Positions 8,463-16,341 of a stretch of 64,000 nucleotides of DNA are shown piece by piece. A model generated the notes under the pieces. The model was not told the DNA's origin. It searched no databases and worked only from the letters and a program-made list of their open reading frames with translations. The stretch comes from VRUE01 sp963712595. GTDB taxonomy: Bacteria; Actinomycetota; Thermoleophilia; Solirubrobacterales; 70-9. The position numbers and the translations under genes were made by a program. Every line of letters begins with the position of its first letter. The first letter of the stretch is position 1. The DNA is taken from assembly GCA_963712595.1 (NCBI GenBank), contig CAVQIM010000003.1:372001-436000 (forward strand), in the 5' to 3' direction.

Positions 8463-10058
8463 TCAGGCCAACGCCCCGCCCTCGATCGAGGCCCGCGGCT
8501 CGATTTCCCGCAGCCGCATCATCCGGAAGGAATTGAAGAGCCCGATCAGGCCGGCGATGATTGGAACCAAGAGCGCCACCTGCAGGGAGCGGTTCGTCGC
8601 GTCCGTGTTGATGCGGAGGACTTCATCCTGAACCGCCTCGGGCTCTTCGGCGAGGAGCTGTTCGAGCTTCGCGCTGCTCGTCACTTCCGCGTCTTCGTCG
8701 AGCTTTTCCGCGATCTGTTGCTGCTGGCCCGCTGGGATCACGGTGCTCGCTTCGGTCATGTTGGTGAAGCTGAGCGAGAGGACCGCCAACAGCACTCCCC
8801 CGGCCATCGCCAGCCCGAATGAGAGCCCGAAGGACCCCGCCGCAGAGTTCACCCCGGCCGCCTCGCTGATCCGCTCCTCGTCGATCGGGGCGAGCGTGTA
8901 GTTGTTGAGCTGGGAAACCAACAGCCCCAGCCCGGTTCCGGCCAGCGCCAGCGGGATGACCAGATACCAGCCGGAGCTCGCCTCGGGCACGACCGGGACG
9001 AGCAGTGCCATGCCGAGGGTGCTGAGCGCGAAGCCGAAGCGGATGATCGAAGCAGGGCGGCGATTCCCGGCCCTCCGCCCGGCGAGAACCGCTGCCGCGA
9101 ACATGGTCAGAGACAGGGGAGCGAGGGTCAGGCCGGTCTGCAGGGCGTTGTATTCGAGCGAAATCTGGAGAAAGATCGGCAGCGCGATCATCGCCCCGCC
9201 CAGGGTGATGTTCTGGAGCGCTTGCTGAGAGATTCCGATCCTGAAGTTGGGATGGCGGAAAAGGTCTGGGTCAAGCAGGGTCGCCTTCCCTTCACGGTGA
9301 CGCCGAACCAGCCAGCGGGCCAACGCCCAGAGCGCGAGCGCGCCAGTCGCGATGGTCAGCCCGACGAGCTCGCCCCCCTCCTGCCAGATCAGAATCCCCA
9401 GGACCACGCCGCCCATGCCGATCACCGAGAGGACGGCCCCGGTTCCGTCGATTTGGCGGGAGCCGGTGTAGGGCACGTCGCGGACGAGCTTGATGTTGAG
9501 CAGGACGACCGCGATCACAACCAGCTCGAGGAAGAAGCCGACCCGCCATGAGAGGAAGGTCGTCACGAAGCCGCCAAGGAGCGGTCCAACCGCAGCCGCG
9601 ACCGCGGCTGACGCGCCAACCAGGGCATACGCCTTCTTCTGTGCCGCGCCCTCGAAGTTCCCGCGGATCAGCGACTGCATTGCGGGCAGCAGCAAGGAGG
9701 CGCCGAGGCCGCCGATGATCGCCCAGAAGACGACGATCACACCGATGCCCTGGGCCAGCGTCATCGCCAGGGCGCCGGTCGCATAGCCCAGCAGGCCTAG
9801 CACGAAGGCGCGCTTTCGTCCGATCAGGTCTCCGATCTTGCTGCTGATCAAGATGAACGCCGCAGAGACCAGGGCCTCCAGCGCAATCGCCGACTGGACA
9901 CTGCTGACCGTGGTGTCGAGGTCCTCGACCACGGCCGAGATCGAGACGTTCATCAACGAGGTGTCGACGACGAGCACGAACATCGCCATCGCGAGCACGA
10001 AGGCCAGCCGCGTACTGCCGATTACCTCCGAACCGGCAGGAGCAGGCGCTGAAGTCAC
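8463..10058 (-). CDS. DHA2-type MFS drug/efflux transporter (EmrB/QacA-like)
   Basis: 531 residues with about 14 hydrophobic helices, the DHA2 count. Motif A appears as GDLIGRKRAFVLG near residue 75 and motif C-like glycines in TM5 (GASAAVAAAVGPLLGGFV). A soluble loop near residues 440-485 (AGQQQQIAEKLDEDAEVTSS) precedes the last helix. Expected to export small hydrophobic molecules by proton antiport across the cytoplasmic membrane; substrate unknown. It starts just 6 bases from the stop of the remnant micro-ORF at 10065-10151, so its upstream region is the leftover promoter region of the duplicated SHOCT/DUF7144 locus. Confidence 0.9.
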   Translation of the reverse strand: MTSAPAPAGSEVIGSTRLAFVLAMAMFVLVVDTSLMNVSISAVVEDLDTTVSSVQSAIALEALVSAAFILISSKIGDLIGRKRAFVLGLLGYATGALAMTLAQGIGVIVVFWAIIGGLGASLLLPAMQSLIRGNFEGAAQKKAYALVGASAAVAAAVGPLLGGFVTTFLSWRVGFFLELVVIAVVLLNIKLVRDVPYTGSRQIDGTGAVLSVIGMGGVVLGILIWQEGGELVGLTIATGALALWALARWLVRRHREGKATLLDPDLFRHPNFRIGISQQALQNITLGGAMIALPIFLQISLEYNALQTGLTLAPLSLTMFAAAVLAGRRAGNRRPASIIRFGFALSTLGMALLVPVVPEASSGWYLVIPLALAGTGLGLLVSQLNNYTLAPIDEERISEAAGVNSAAGSFGLSFGLAMAGGVLLAVLSLSFTNMTEASTVIPAGQQQQIAEKLDEDAEVTSSAKLEQLLAEEPEAVQDEVLRINTDATNRSLQVALLVPIIAGLIGLFNSFRMMRLREIEPRASIEGGALA

Positions 10059-10064
10059 AGGCTC

Positions 10065-10151
10065 TCAGGCAAGCAACTTCGCCTTCGCCTGATCGAACTC
10101 CTCAGCGAACTCCTTTTTCGCATCAACCTGGGCTGCGAGCGGCACCGTCAT
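10065..10151 (-). pseudogene. 28-codon micro-ORF, internally deleted copy of the SHOCT gene
   Basis: Reading ATG at 10151 to TGA at 10065 gives 28 residues made of three pieces of the 3943-4341 product joined in frame. They are the first six residues (MTVPLA), a middle piece equivalent to QADAKKEF, and the end of the SHOCT domain equivalent to AEEFDQAKAKLLG. Both transmembrane helices and most of the SHOCT domain are gone. The RBS-like upstream bases shared with the parent are kept. The frame is open from start to stop, which is unusual for simple decay, but the product is probably non-functional. It lies 6 bases upstream of the MFS gene. Confidence 0.7.
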
Positions 10152-10282
10152 CCCTCCTGCTCAGTCCAATCGATTTCCTCAAAGGCGGTGCGGCTCCGTC
10201 CTGTTCCGGGCCGGCAGCTCGGCAGCTGCTCGCCAAGCTCACTCTAACCTGCGCCTCGGAACGAGTAGAGGTTTCTTGTCCA
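10068..10282 (-). repeat. Collapsed duplicate of the 3948-4866 SHOCT/DUF7144 locus
   Basis: Four blocks align in order with the complete locus: 10068-10106 with 3948-3986, 10107-10130 with 4075-4103, 10134-10170 with 4324-4360, and 10174-10282 with 4761-4866. The parent spans about 920 bases and the copy about 215, so roughly three quarters, including the whole DUF7144 gene, was lost by internal deletions. Matching blocks are mostly near-identical with scattered substitutions. Confidence 0.85.
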
Positions 10283-10453
10283 AAGTCATTGAACCGCTGG
10301 CCTCCCGGCGAGATGGCGTCTAAACGTTCGTTCGATAGCGGCTCCGGCCGCCATCGCCTGTGGAACGCTGCGGGCATGTCGCAAGCCGTGTCCGCCGCAG
10401 GGACCCCGAGCCGACACAGGGCCCGCGCTTGGTCGCGCGAGGGAACATCGACG

Positions 10454-11767
10454 ATGCTCCGTTTCGCGATGGCGTTCGGGTTGACCGCCGTTTACGTGGC
10501 ATTCGCCGTCTGGGCGTCATCTCCATGGCGGGCAGAGCTGCGCGATGCGATCGGTCCGCTGATGTCCTGGGTGATCCCGGTCTTCCTCGCCTATGTCCCG
10601 GCCGTGCTGATTGGCTTCATGGTCTTCACGCTGATCACGCTGCGCTACTACGTCCCATTGCTGGATCCACCCAGTGGCCGATGGCCAAAAGGTGAATGGC
10701 CTCCCGTGACCGTCGTGGTCGCCGCCCGGGACGAGGAGTCGGCCATCGGGCCGACCCTGGAGCGGATCGCAGATCTCTCCTACGGCGGGCCGCTCACGGC
10801 GATCCTCGCCGACAACAACTCGACCGACCGCACCGCCGAGGTCGCCGAGGAGACGGCACGGCGTCGCGGGCTGAAGCTGCGGCGCGTCTTCGAGCCGAAG
10901 GCGGGAAAGTGGCGGGCGCTGAACAGAGCATTGGAGAGCGTCGAGACCTCAATCGTGGTCACCGTCGACGCCGACACCCTCCTGCACCCAGAGGCTCTGA
11001 GGTATCTGGTCAGCAGGCTGATGCGCGAGCCCGGAGGGCAGCATGTCTGCGCCTGTGCGGGCGCCCTGGTCGTTGAGGACCCGACGCGCAACCTGCTTAC
11101 CAGGATGCAGAGCTGGGACTACCGGCTCGGGATCAACGGGATCAAGCGAATGCAGTCGGCATATGACTGCACCCTGGTCGCTCAGGGCGCTTTCTCCGCG
11201 TACCGGACGGACGACGTTCGCGCGGTGGGAGGCTGGCCGGATGCGATCGGGGAGGACATCGTCCTCACCTGGTCGATGATGGCATCCCGCGGGCTCGTCG
11301 AGTACGAGCCGTGCGCACTCGGCGCCACTGCCGCCCCAGAGCGGGTCCCCCAGCTCATGCGCCAGCGATCGCGCTGGGCACAGGGAATGCTGGAGGGCCT
11401 GCAGCGCAACCCGCCTGCCGAGCAGCCGAGAGCCTTGCCCAGATTCGTCTGCGGACTCGACTACCTCGTGCCGTTCCTCGACTTCGGCTATGTCTTCTTT
11501 TGGATCCCGGGCGTCGTCCTCTTCATCGCCGGTTATCCACTGTTGTTCTCATGGTGGTCGATGCTGATGCTGCCGATCACCCTCCTCATCTATGGGCTGC
11601 TGCGCAGGTGGCAGGAGCGGCACGTCTTTCGCCAGCTCGGATTCCACCCCCGGCACGACGTCTTGGGTTTCCTCGGCTACCTGTTCGGCTATCGGGCGCT
11701 GGTCTCGCCCGCCGCCCTGCGCGGCTACACGGAATATCTGGCCGGGGCACCGCGACGCTGGAAATAG
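10454..11767 (+). CDS. Processive family-2 glycosyltransferase (hyaluronan/chitin-synthase-like)
   Basis: 437 residues from the ATG at 10454, chosen because GAGGGA lies about 9 bases upstream and the next residues start the first membrane helix; in-frame ATGs at 10376 and 10289 would add a polar leader. Two N-terminal helices (about 1-22, 35-62) are followed by the GT2 catalytic domain. Its substrate aspartates are in VVVAARDEES and ADNNSTDRT, the DxD is in VTVDADTLLHPEA, the catalytic acid is in GWPDAIGEDIVLTW, and the processivity motif is QRSRW. C-terminal helices end the protein. It would polymerise a polysaccharide from UDP-sugar and thread it through the membrane; product unknown. Intergenic 10152-10453 before it holds the collapsed repeat and no other gene. 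Confidence 0.9.
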   Translation: MLRFAMAFGLTAVYVAFAVWASSPWRAELRDAIGPLMSWVIPVFLAYVPAVLIGFMVFTLITLRYYVPLLDPPSGRWPKGEWPPVTVVVAARDEESAIGPTLERIADLSYGGPLTAILADNNSTDRTAEVAEETARRRGLKLRRVFEPKAGKWRALNRALESVETSIVVTVDADTLLHPEALRYLVSRLMREPGGQHVCACAGALVVEDPTRNLLTRMQSWDYRLGINGIKRMQSAYDCTLVAQGAFSAYRTDDVRAVGGWPDAIGEDIVLTWSMMASRGLVEYEPCALGATAAPERVPQLMRQRSRWAQGMLEGLQRNPPAEQPRALPRFVCGLDYLVPFLDFGYVFFWIPGVVLFIAGYPLLFSWWSMLMLPITLLIYGLLRRWQERHVFRQLGFHPRHDVLGFLGYLFGYRALVSPAALRGYTEYLAGAPRRWK

Positions 11768-11777
11768 ACGCCTTCTC

Positions 11778-12947
11778 TCACTGACCGGGTGCAGTCTCGA
11801 CCGGCTCTGCCGACGAGCGGGAGGCGGTGAGCTCGGCGGAGATCCTGACCGCCGCGGAGACGAGGGGGGCGGCGAGGATGAGGCCGATGGTGCCGAAGAG
11901 GCAGCCGCCGGCAATGGTGGCGATCAGAACTGCCAGGGGGTGGAGGTCGAGGGCGGCGCCGTAGGCGATCGGCTGCACCAGCTGCTGGAGCACGCCGTTG
12001 GCGAGCAGGACGATCACCGCGATCGCCAGTGCCGCCTCGGGCCCCTGGCCGCCCAGCGCGATCAGGACCGCAAACGCCCCCGCCGTCCAGGCGCCGAGAT
12101 AAGGGACATAGCCGCCGAGGAAGGTGACGACGGCGATCGTCCCCGGCAGCGGCACCCCGAGCAGGACTGCCCCGATGCCGACCAGCAACGCGCTCCAAGC
12201 AGCCACAATCGTGACCCCGACGAAGTAGCCGCGCAGGGAGCGGGATACCTGGCCCAACACGGTTTGGGCGACCGGGACCGGCATCCCGAGGTGGCGCTCG
12301 ACGAACCTGCCGAGCGTCGGTGCGTCCTTGAGCATGAAGAAGAGGCTGATGGCGGCAAAGGAAAGGAAGACGGCCAGCGAGGCCAGCTTGTCGACGCCAC
12401 CGAGCAGGCCGTCGGTCAGGGCCTTGAAGCCGGCGCTGATCGAGGTGCTCGCGTGCTGGTTGGCGTCGGCAGCGGTGGACGAAGCCACGCCCAGACCCCT
12501 GACCCACGACTCGATCTCGTCCGCGCCGGCATGGAGTCTCCCGCTGAGGCTGTCAGCCTGGCTGGCGATGCCGCTCATGACGATGACGCCGACGCCGACG
12601 CCGATCAGGACGATTCCGAGGAAGACGAGCACCGCACCGGCGCCCCTTGGCACCCCGTGGCGCTTCAGCCAGTCGACGATCGGCACGGTGACCGAGGCGA
12701 CGATCGCCGCCGTCACCACCGGCATCACGATCGTCTGCGTCTGCGCCAGCAGGAAGATCGCCCCGACCAGCGCCGCGCCCACCCCGACCAGCAGCCAGGC
12801 GCTGAAGCCAAGGTCTCGCAGCCAGGCTGGCGCCGAAAACATCCCGCTCAGCTCGGCGGGATCGATCTCGATCACTTCTTCCTCGGGGGGCGCGCTCTCG
12901 CCGCCGGGACGCCACAGCCGCCCTCGGATCGCACGCCTCGGAGTCAT
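11778..12947 (-). CDS. AI-2E family (PerM-type) transporter
   Basis: 389 residues from the ATG at 12947. About eight hydrophobic helices with the long soluble loop between the third and fourth, typical of the AI-2E/PerM family, and the C-terminal family block FLGGYVPYLGAWTAGAF followed by QQLVQPIAYGAALDLHPL. The N-terminal 45 residues are charged and cytoplasmic. The family includes Na+/H+ antiporters and exporters; substrate is unknown here. It converges on the glycosyltransferase gene with a 10-base gap and is divergent from the metallo-hydrolase gene. The much longer open frame upstream of 12947 is antisense to that hydrolase. Confidence 0.85.
   Translation of the reverse strand: MTPRRAIRGRLWRPGGESAPPEEEVIEIDPAELSGMFSAPAWLRDLGFSAWLLVGVGAALVGAIFLLAQTQTIVMPVVTAAIVASVTVPIVDWLKRHGVPRGAGAVLVFLGIVLIGVGVGVIVMSGIASQADSLSGRLHAGADEIESWVRGLGVASSTAADANQHASTSISAGFKALTDGLLGGVDKLASLAVFLSFAAISLFFMLKDAPTLGRFVERHLGMPVPVAQTVLGQVSRSLRGYFVGVTIVAAWSALLVGIGAVLLGVPLPGTIAVVTFLGGYVPYLGAWTAGAFAVLIALGGQGPEAALAIAVIVLLANGVLQQLVQPIAYGAALDLHPLAVLIATIAGGCLFGTIGLILAAPLVSAAVRISAELTASRSSAEPVETAPGQ
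11806..11838. repeat. 33-base near-identical repeat, copy 1 (copy 2 at 20962-20994)
   Basis: Within the 3' end of the AI-2E gene; matches 31 of 33 bases at the 3' end of the desaturase gene. In both genes it encodes the residues AELTASR on the minus strand. Confidence 0.6.
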
Positions 12948-13001
12948 CGGTCCGCCGGACCATACGCGGCACCCCCGACACGGCAACGGCGGAGCCGCGC
13001 G

Positions 13002-13763
13002 GTGACCACGGCAGCTCGGGTCACCTACGTAGGCCACGCGACCGTCCTGGTCGAGATCGACGGCGTCCGCCTGCTCACCGATCCGGTGCTGCGGCGCCGG
13101 GTCGGCCCGCTGTGGCGCCATGGGGCGCTTCCCGACCCGCGATTGGCGGAGGACGTCGACGCGGTGCTGATCTCCCACCTGCACCACGACCATGCCGACG
13201 TTCCCTCGCTGCGCCGGCTGAGCAGGACGGTGCCGGTACTCGCCGCACCGGGAGCGGGGGACTTCCTCGACCGGCTCGGCTTTGGGGACGTCCGCGAGAT
13301 CGCCCCGGGCGACTCCGGCAGCGTCGGCGGCGTCCGCATCACCGCCACCGAGGCGAACCACCCGCCCAGCGGGCGACGGTTCGAGCGGGCCTCGCGGGCG
13401 GTCGGCTTCGAGCTGAGCGGCCAGCGGCGCATCTACTTCGCCGGGGACACCGATCTCTTCGACGGCATGGAGGAGATCGGCGGCGGCGAGCTCGACCTCG
13501 CCCTGCTGCCGATCTGGGGGTGGGGCACGAGCATCGGCGCCGGGCACCTCGACCCCGAGCGGGCGGCGCGGGCCGCGGCGCTGCTCTCGCCGCGGGCGGT
13601 GGTTCCGATCCACTGGGGAACGCTCTACCCGCTCGGCCTGGCAAGGCTGCGCCCCGGGCCGCTGCGCTCGCCCCCGCGCGAGCTCGCCCGCTGGATGCGC
13701 GAGCTGGCGCCTCAGTCGGAGCTGCGGGTGCTGGCGCCGGGCGAGGCGACCTCGCTCGCGTAA
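13002..13763 (+). CDS. MBL-fold metallo-hydrolase (UlaG/RNase-Z-like)
   Basis: 253 residues from the GTG at 13002. The metal-binding HxHxDH motif is HLHHDH at residues 59-64, with further ligands in EANHPPSGR, the GDTDLFD block and PIHWGT. N-terminal TYVGHATVLVEIDG is the usual opening strand of this group. Predicted cytoplasmic zinc-dependent hydrolase acting on a phosphodiester or lactone; homologues are close to NAPE-PLD-like or UlaG proteins, but the substrate is not readable. It is divergent from the AI-2E gene and its 3' end overlaps the convergent holin-phosphodiesterase gene by 52 bases. Confidence 0.88.
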   Translation: MTTAARVTYVGHATVLVEIDGVRLLTDPVLRRRVGPLWRHGALPDPRLAEDVDAVLISHLHHDHADVPSLRRLSRTVPVLAAPGAGDFLDRLGFGDVREIAPGDSGSVGGVRITATEANHPPSGRRFERASRAVGFELSGQRRIYFAGDTDLFDGMEEIGGGELDLALLPIWGWGTSIGAGHLDPERAARAAALLSPRAVVPIHWGTLYPLGLARLRPGPLRSPPRELARWMRELAPQSELRVLAPGEATSLA

Positions 13764-15784
13764 CCGTCGTGCCCGAGGCCGTCGAGCCAGCCCCGGAACA
13801 CCCGGTGGACCCGCTCGGCGCCGACCACGTCCTCCCCCGGCCAGGGGAGCTCGGCGGGGTGCAGCACGAAGGGATGCGCCTGGGTCCCCCCCATGCCGCC
13901 GTGCGAGCCGACCAGCTCCTCGAAGGCGGCGACCTCGCCGAATTCCGGCCAGTATGTGCTGTTGACCATCAGGTCGGCGCAGTGGGGGAAGCCGTCGGTG
14001 CGCCGCAGGTGGTCGGCGGCGTGCGGGCCGAACGGCTCCAGCGGGTCCTCGCCCTCGACGCGACCCTCATCAAGGAAGTGGGTGCCACCCGCACCGACCG
14101 CGATCGCACCGAAGCGCTCCGAGCGGACCAGGACGAACCCGATCCCGGGGTGGTCGCGAAGCGCCGGGACCAGCAGCGGGTAGATCGCCTCTATCCGCTC
14201 CAGCGAGACCCGGCCGGGCTCGCGCGGGAAGCTGATCAGGCCGAGGCAGCCCGAGGCCATCACCGAGAGCTCGGGCACCTCGCCCCCGTGCGCCCTGTCC
14301 ACCTCCTCGCGGACCTCGGCGTCGAGCGTCACCACGCCGTCGTCGCGACGTCCGCGGGTCGCCGTGCGGACCGTGCGCGCCGCGATCGTGTCGTCGCGGG
14401 CGACCTCGGTGAGGCCGGCGCTGAGGTAGGCGAGCGCGTCGTCCTCGCCCTCCTCGACCGCAATCGTGCTCTCCGGGTCGCAGGCCGACCGCACCAGGTC
14501 CTCGAGGGTCAACCCGTAGCGGTCGCGGAAGGTTTCCCCCTGCGACTGGCCGTGGTCGGAGAGGACGACCAGCCGGTAGGGGCGCGGAGCGTCGGCGCAG
14601 GCGAGGGCGATCCTGGCGACCTGGCGATCGAGGTCTCGCAGCACGGCGAGGGCGTCGTCGCGTTCGATCCCGGAATGGTGGGCGACCTCGTCGTAGGCGA
14701 GGAAGGTCGTGTAGACGAGCGGGCGGCCGGCGAGGACGTCGCCGACGACGCTGGCTACCTGGAGGTCGCGCTGGACCACGGTGGCCCAGGCTCGAACGGC
14801 GGCGTAGGAGCGCGGGCGGGCGATCCGCGGATGGACGTCGTCGCGAAGCTGCCTCCGCACCGCCCGGCGCTCGCGGAAGACGTCGACGAGCGCCAGCACG
14901 AGCGTTCGCGCAACCGCGTAAGGACGGGCGAAGTAGGCCGCGTAGTCGACCCCGATCGGCCGCCGCCGGTGCAGCACGGTGCTCATCGTCAGCATCGAGT
15001 GCGGCGCGTCGCCGGAGAGGATGTTGGCGCGGCTGGCGCCACCTGCGTGCAGCAGCCCGCGCCCGTCCGAATGCCGCCGCTCCAGCTCTTCGGCATCGCG
15101 CGGGTGGTTGGTGACGATCGCCGCGCCGCGATCCTTCTCCCACCAGCGGAAGGCCGGCATGTCCTCGTTGGAGCCGTGCAGCAGGCCGGCCTGGCAGGCG
15201 CCGGTCTGCGAGGACCAGTCGGTCTCCCACCTGCTCAGCCGGTGGGAGCCGCGGCGCAGCCAGGCGGCGAGGTTGGGCGCGTCGCCGGCGGCCAGCGCCC
15301 GGTGCAGGACGTCGTGGGCTAGCCCGTCGATCTCGAGGAAGAGGACCCCAGGCACTTCGCTCTTCACATGCTGCCCCCGCCGCCGCATCTGCCGGCGGAC
15401 GACATTGCGGTACCAGGAGTCGTCTTCGTCGATCGCCAGCAGCGAGTAGAAGCCGGCGGTGAGCGCCGTCATCGCTACCGTGACGACGATCCCCTCGAGC
15501 ACCCCGTCGAGGTGGGCGCCGGGCAGGAGGTTGACGGCGAAGGTGACGAGAACGCCGTTGAGAAGCAGGGCCGCGCCGCCCAGGGTGAGGACGGTGAGGG
15601 GCAGCGCGATCCGCGCCAGGACCGGCCAGATCAGCGCGTTGAGCAAGCCGATCGCTGCCGCCGCGCCTAGTGCGGCGAGGGCTCCATCGAGGACGAAACC
15701 GGAGAGGAGCTCGGAGAGCAGCAGCAGGGAGAGGGCGTCCAGCAGCAGGACCAGCAGGGCGCGCCAGACGATCCGAATGCTCAT
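13712..15784 (-). CDS. Phage-holin-like membrane domain fused to alkaline-phosphatase-type phosphodiesterase
   Basis: 690 residues. Residues 1-120 have four closely packed hydrophobic helices resembling the mycobacterial four-TM holin family (Phage_holin_4_2). From about 140 a phosphodiesterase/nucleotide pyrophosphatase domain of the alkaline phosphatase superfamily begins. The metal site pieces are VLFLEIDGLAHDVL, the nucleophile region near DWSSQTGACQAG, FLAYDEVAHHSG and VVLSDHGQSQG. The catalytic domain could lie on either face; topology is not clear. It is the last gene of an operon with PAP2 and DAG-kinase genes (17-base gap), which suggests a role in membrane or cell-envelope lipid or polymer turnover. 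Confidence 0.85.
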   Translation of the reverse strand: MSIRIVWRALLVLLLDALSLLLLSELLSGFVLDGALAALGAAAAIGLLNALIWPVLARIALPLTVLTLGGAALLLNGVLVTFAVNLLPGAHLDGVLEGIVVTVAMTALTAGFYSLLAIDEDDSWYRNVVRRQMRRRGQHVKSEVPGVLFLEIDGLAHDVLHRALAAGDAPNLAAWLRRGSHRLSRWETDWSSQTGACQAGLLHGSNEDMPAFRWWEKDRGAAIVTNHPRDAEELERRHSDGRGLLHAGGASRANILSGDAPHSMLTMSTVLHRRRPIGVDYAAYFARPYAVARTLVLALVDVFRERRAVRRQLRDDVHPRIARPRSYAAVRAWATVVQRDLQVASVVGDVLAGRPLVYTTFLAYDEVAHHSGIERDDALAVLRDLDRQVARIALACADAPRPYRLVVLSDHGQSQGETFRDRYGLTLEDLVRSACDPESTIAVEEGEDDALAYLSAGLTEVARDDTIAARTVRTATRGRRDDGVVTLDAEVREEVDRAHGGEVPELSVMASGCLGLISFPREPGRVSLERIEAIYPLLVPALRDHPGIGFVLVRSERFGAIAVGAGGTHFLDEGRVEGEDPLEPFGPHAADHLRRTDGFPHCADLMVNSTYWPEFGEVAAFEELVGSHGGMGGTQAHPFVLHPAELPWPGEDVVGAERVHRVFRGWLDGLGHDGYASEVASPGASTRSSD

Positions 15785-15801
15785 CGTCGCTCCACCTTTG
15801 C

Positions 15802-16341
15802 TCAGCGGTCCAGGAGGTGGCCAGCCAGCTCAGCCGCGCTGACCCCGATGAACGCGCCCGCGAGCACGTCCGCAGGGTAGTGGACGCCAGTGTGGACTCT
15901 GGAGTACCCGACCAGCGTCGCCAGGGCCCGCAGCGGCGCCGAGAGCATCGGCTGCGCGTTGGCGGCGCCGGTGGCGAAGGCAAAGGCGGAGGCGGTGTGG
16001 CCGGAGGGGAAGGAGCTCGAGCGCGGCATTTGGACGTGGCGGCTCGCGAGCTCCTCGGCCTCCCTCCTCGTGGGGCGCCGCCTGGCGGTCAGCGGCTTGG
16101 CGACGAGGTTGGCAAAGGCGGAGGCGATGCCGAGCGAGGCCAGGCCCTTGCGGGCCGCCAGCCGGCCTCTTGGTCCGCCAAGGAGGGCCAGCGCGGCCGC
16201 GGCCGCGAACCAGAGCTTGCTGTGGTCGGCGGCGCGGGAGAGACCACGCATGGCGACGTCCAGCGAGGGGGTCTTGCTGGCAGCGATCGCCGCGTAGACG
16301 GCGGTATCGACCGCCTTCGCCTCGCTGAGCCACTCGCTCAT
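15802..16341 (-). CDS. PAP2-family phosphatase
   Basis: 179 residues from the ATG at 16341, which overlaps the stop of the upstream kinase gene as ATGA and so decides the start. The PAP2 tripartite signature is present: KPLTARRRPTR (motif 1, KxxxxxxRP), SSFPSGHTASAF (PSGH) and SRVHTGVHYPADVLAG (SRxxxxxHxxxD). Several hydrophobic helices surround these. Predicted to dephosphorylate a lipid phosphate such as phosphatidate, at the membrane. Coupling to a DAG-kinase-like enzyme suggests the two work on the same lipid pool. Confidence 0.92.
   Translation of the reverse strand: MSEWLSEAKAVDTAVYAAIAASKTPSLDVAMRGLSRAADHSKLWFAAAAALALLGGPRGRLAARKGLASLGIASAFANLVAKPLTARRRPTRREAEELASRHVQMPRSSSFPSGHTASAFAFATGAANAQPMLSAPLRALATLVGYSRVHTGVHYPADVLAGAFIGVSAAELAGHLLDR

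Noticed and set aside
11592..13001. N-terminal extension of the MBL hydrolase frame back to 11592
   Set aside because: The extension is antisense to the AI-2E gene; the MBL fold starts right after the GTG at 13002.
13112..15322. Very long plus-strand frame of 736 codons
   Set aside because: Antisense or out of frame to the MBL hydrolase and holin-phosphodiesterase genes, both with clear motifs.
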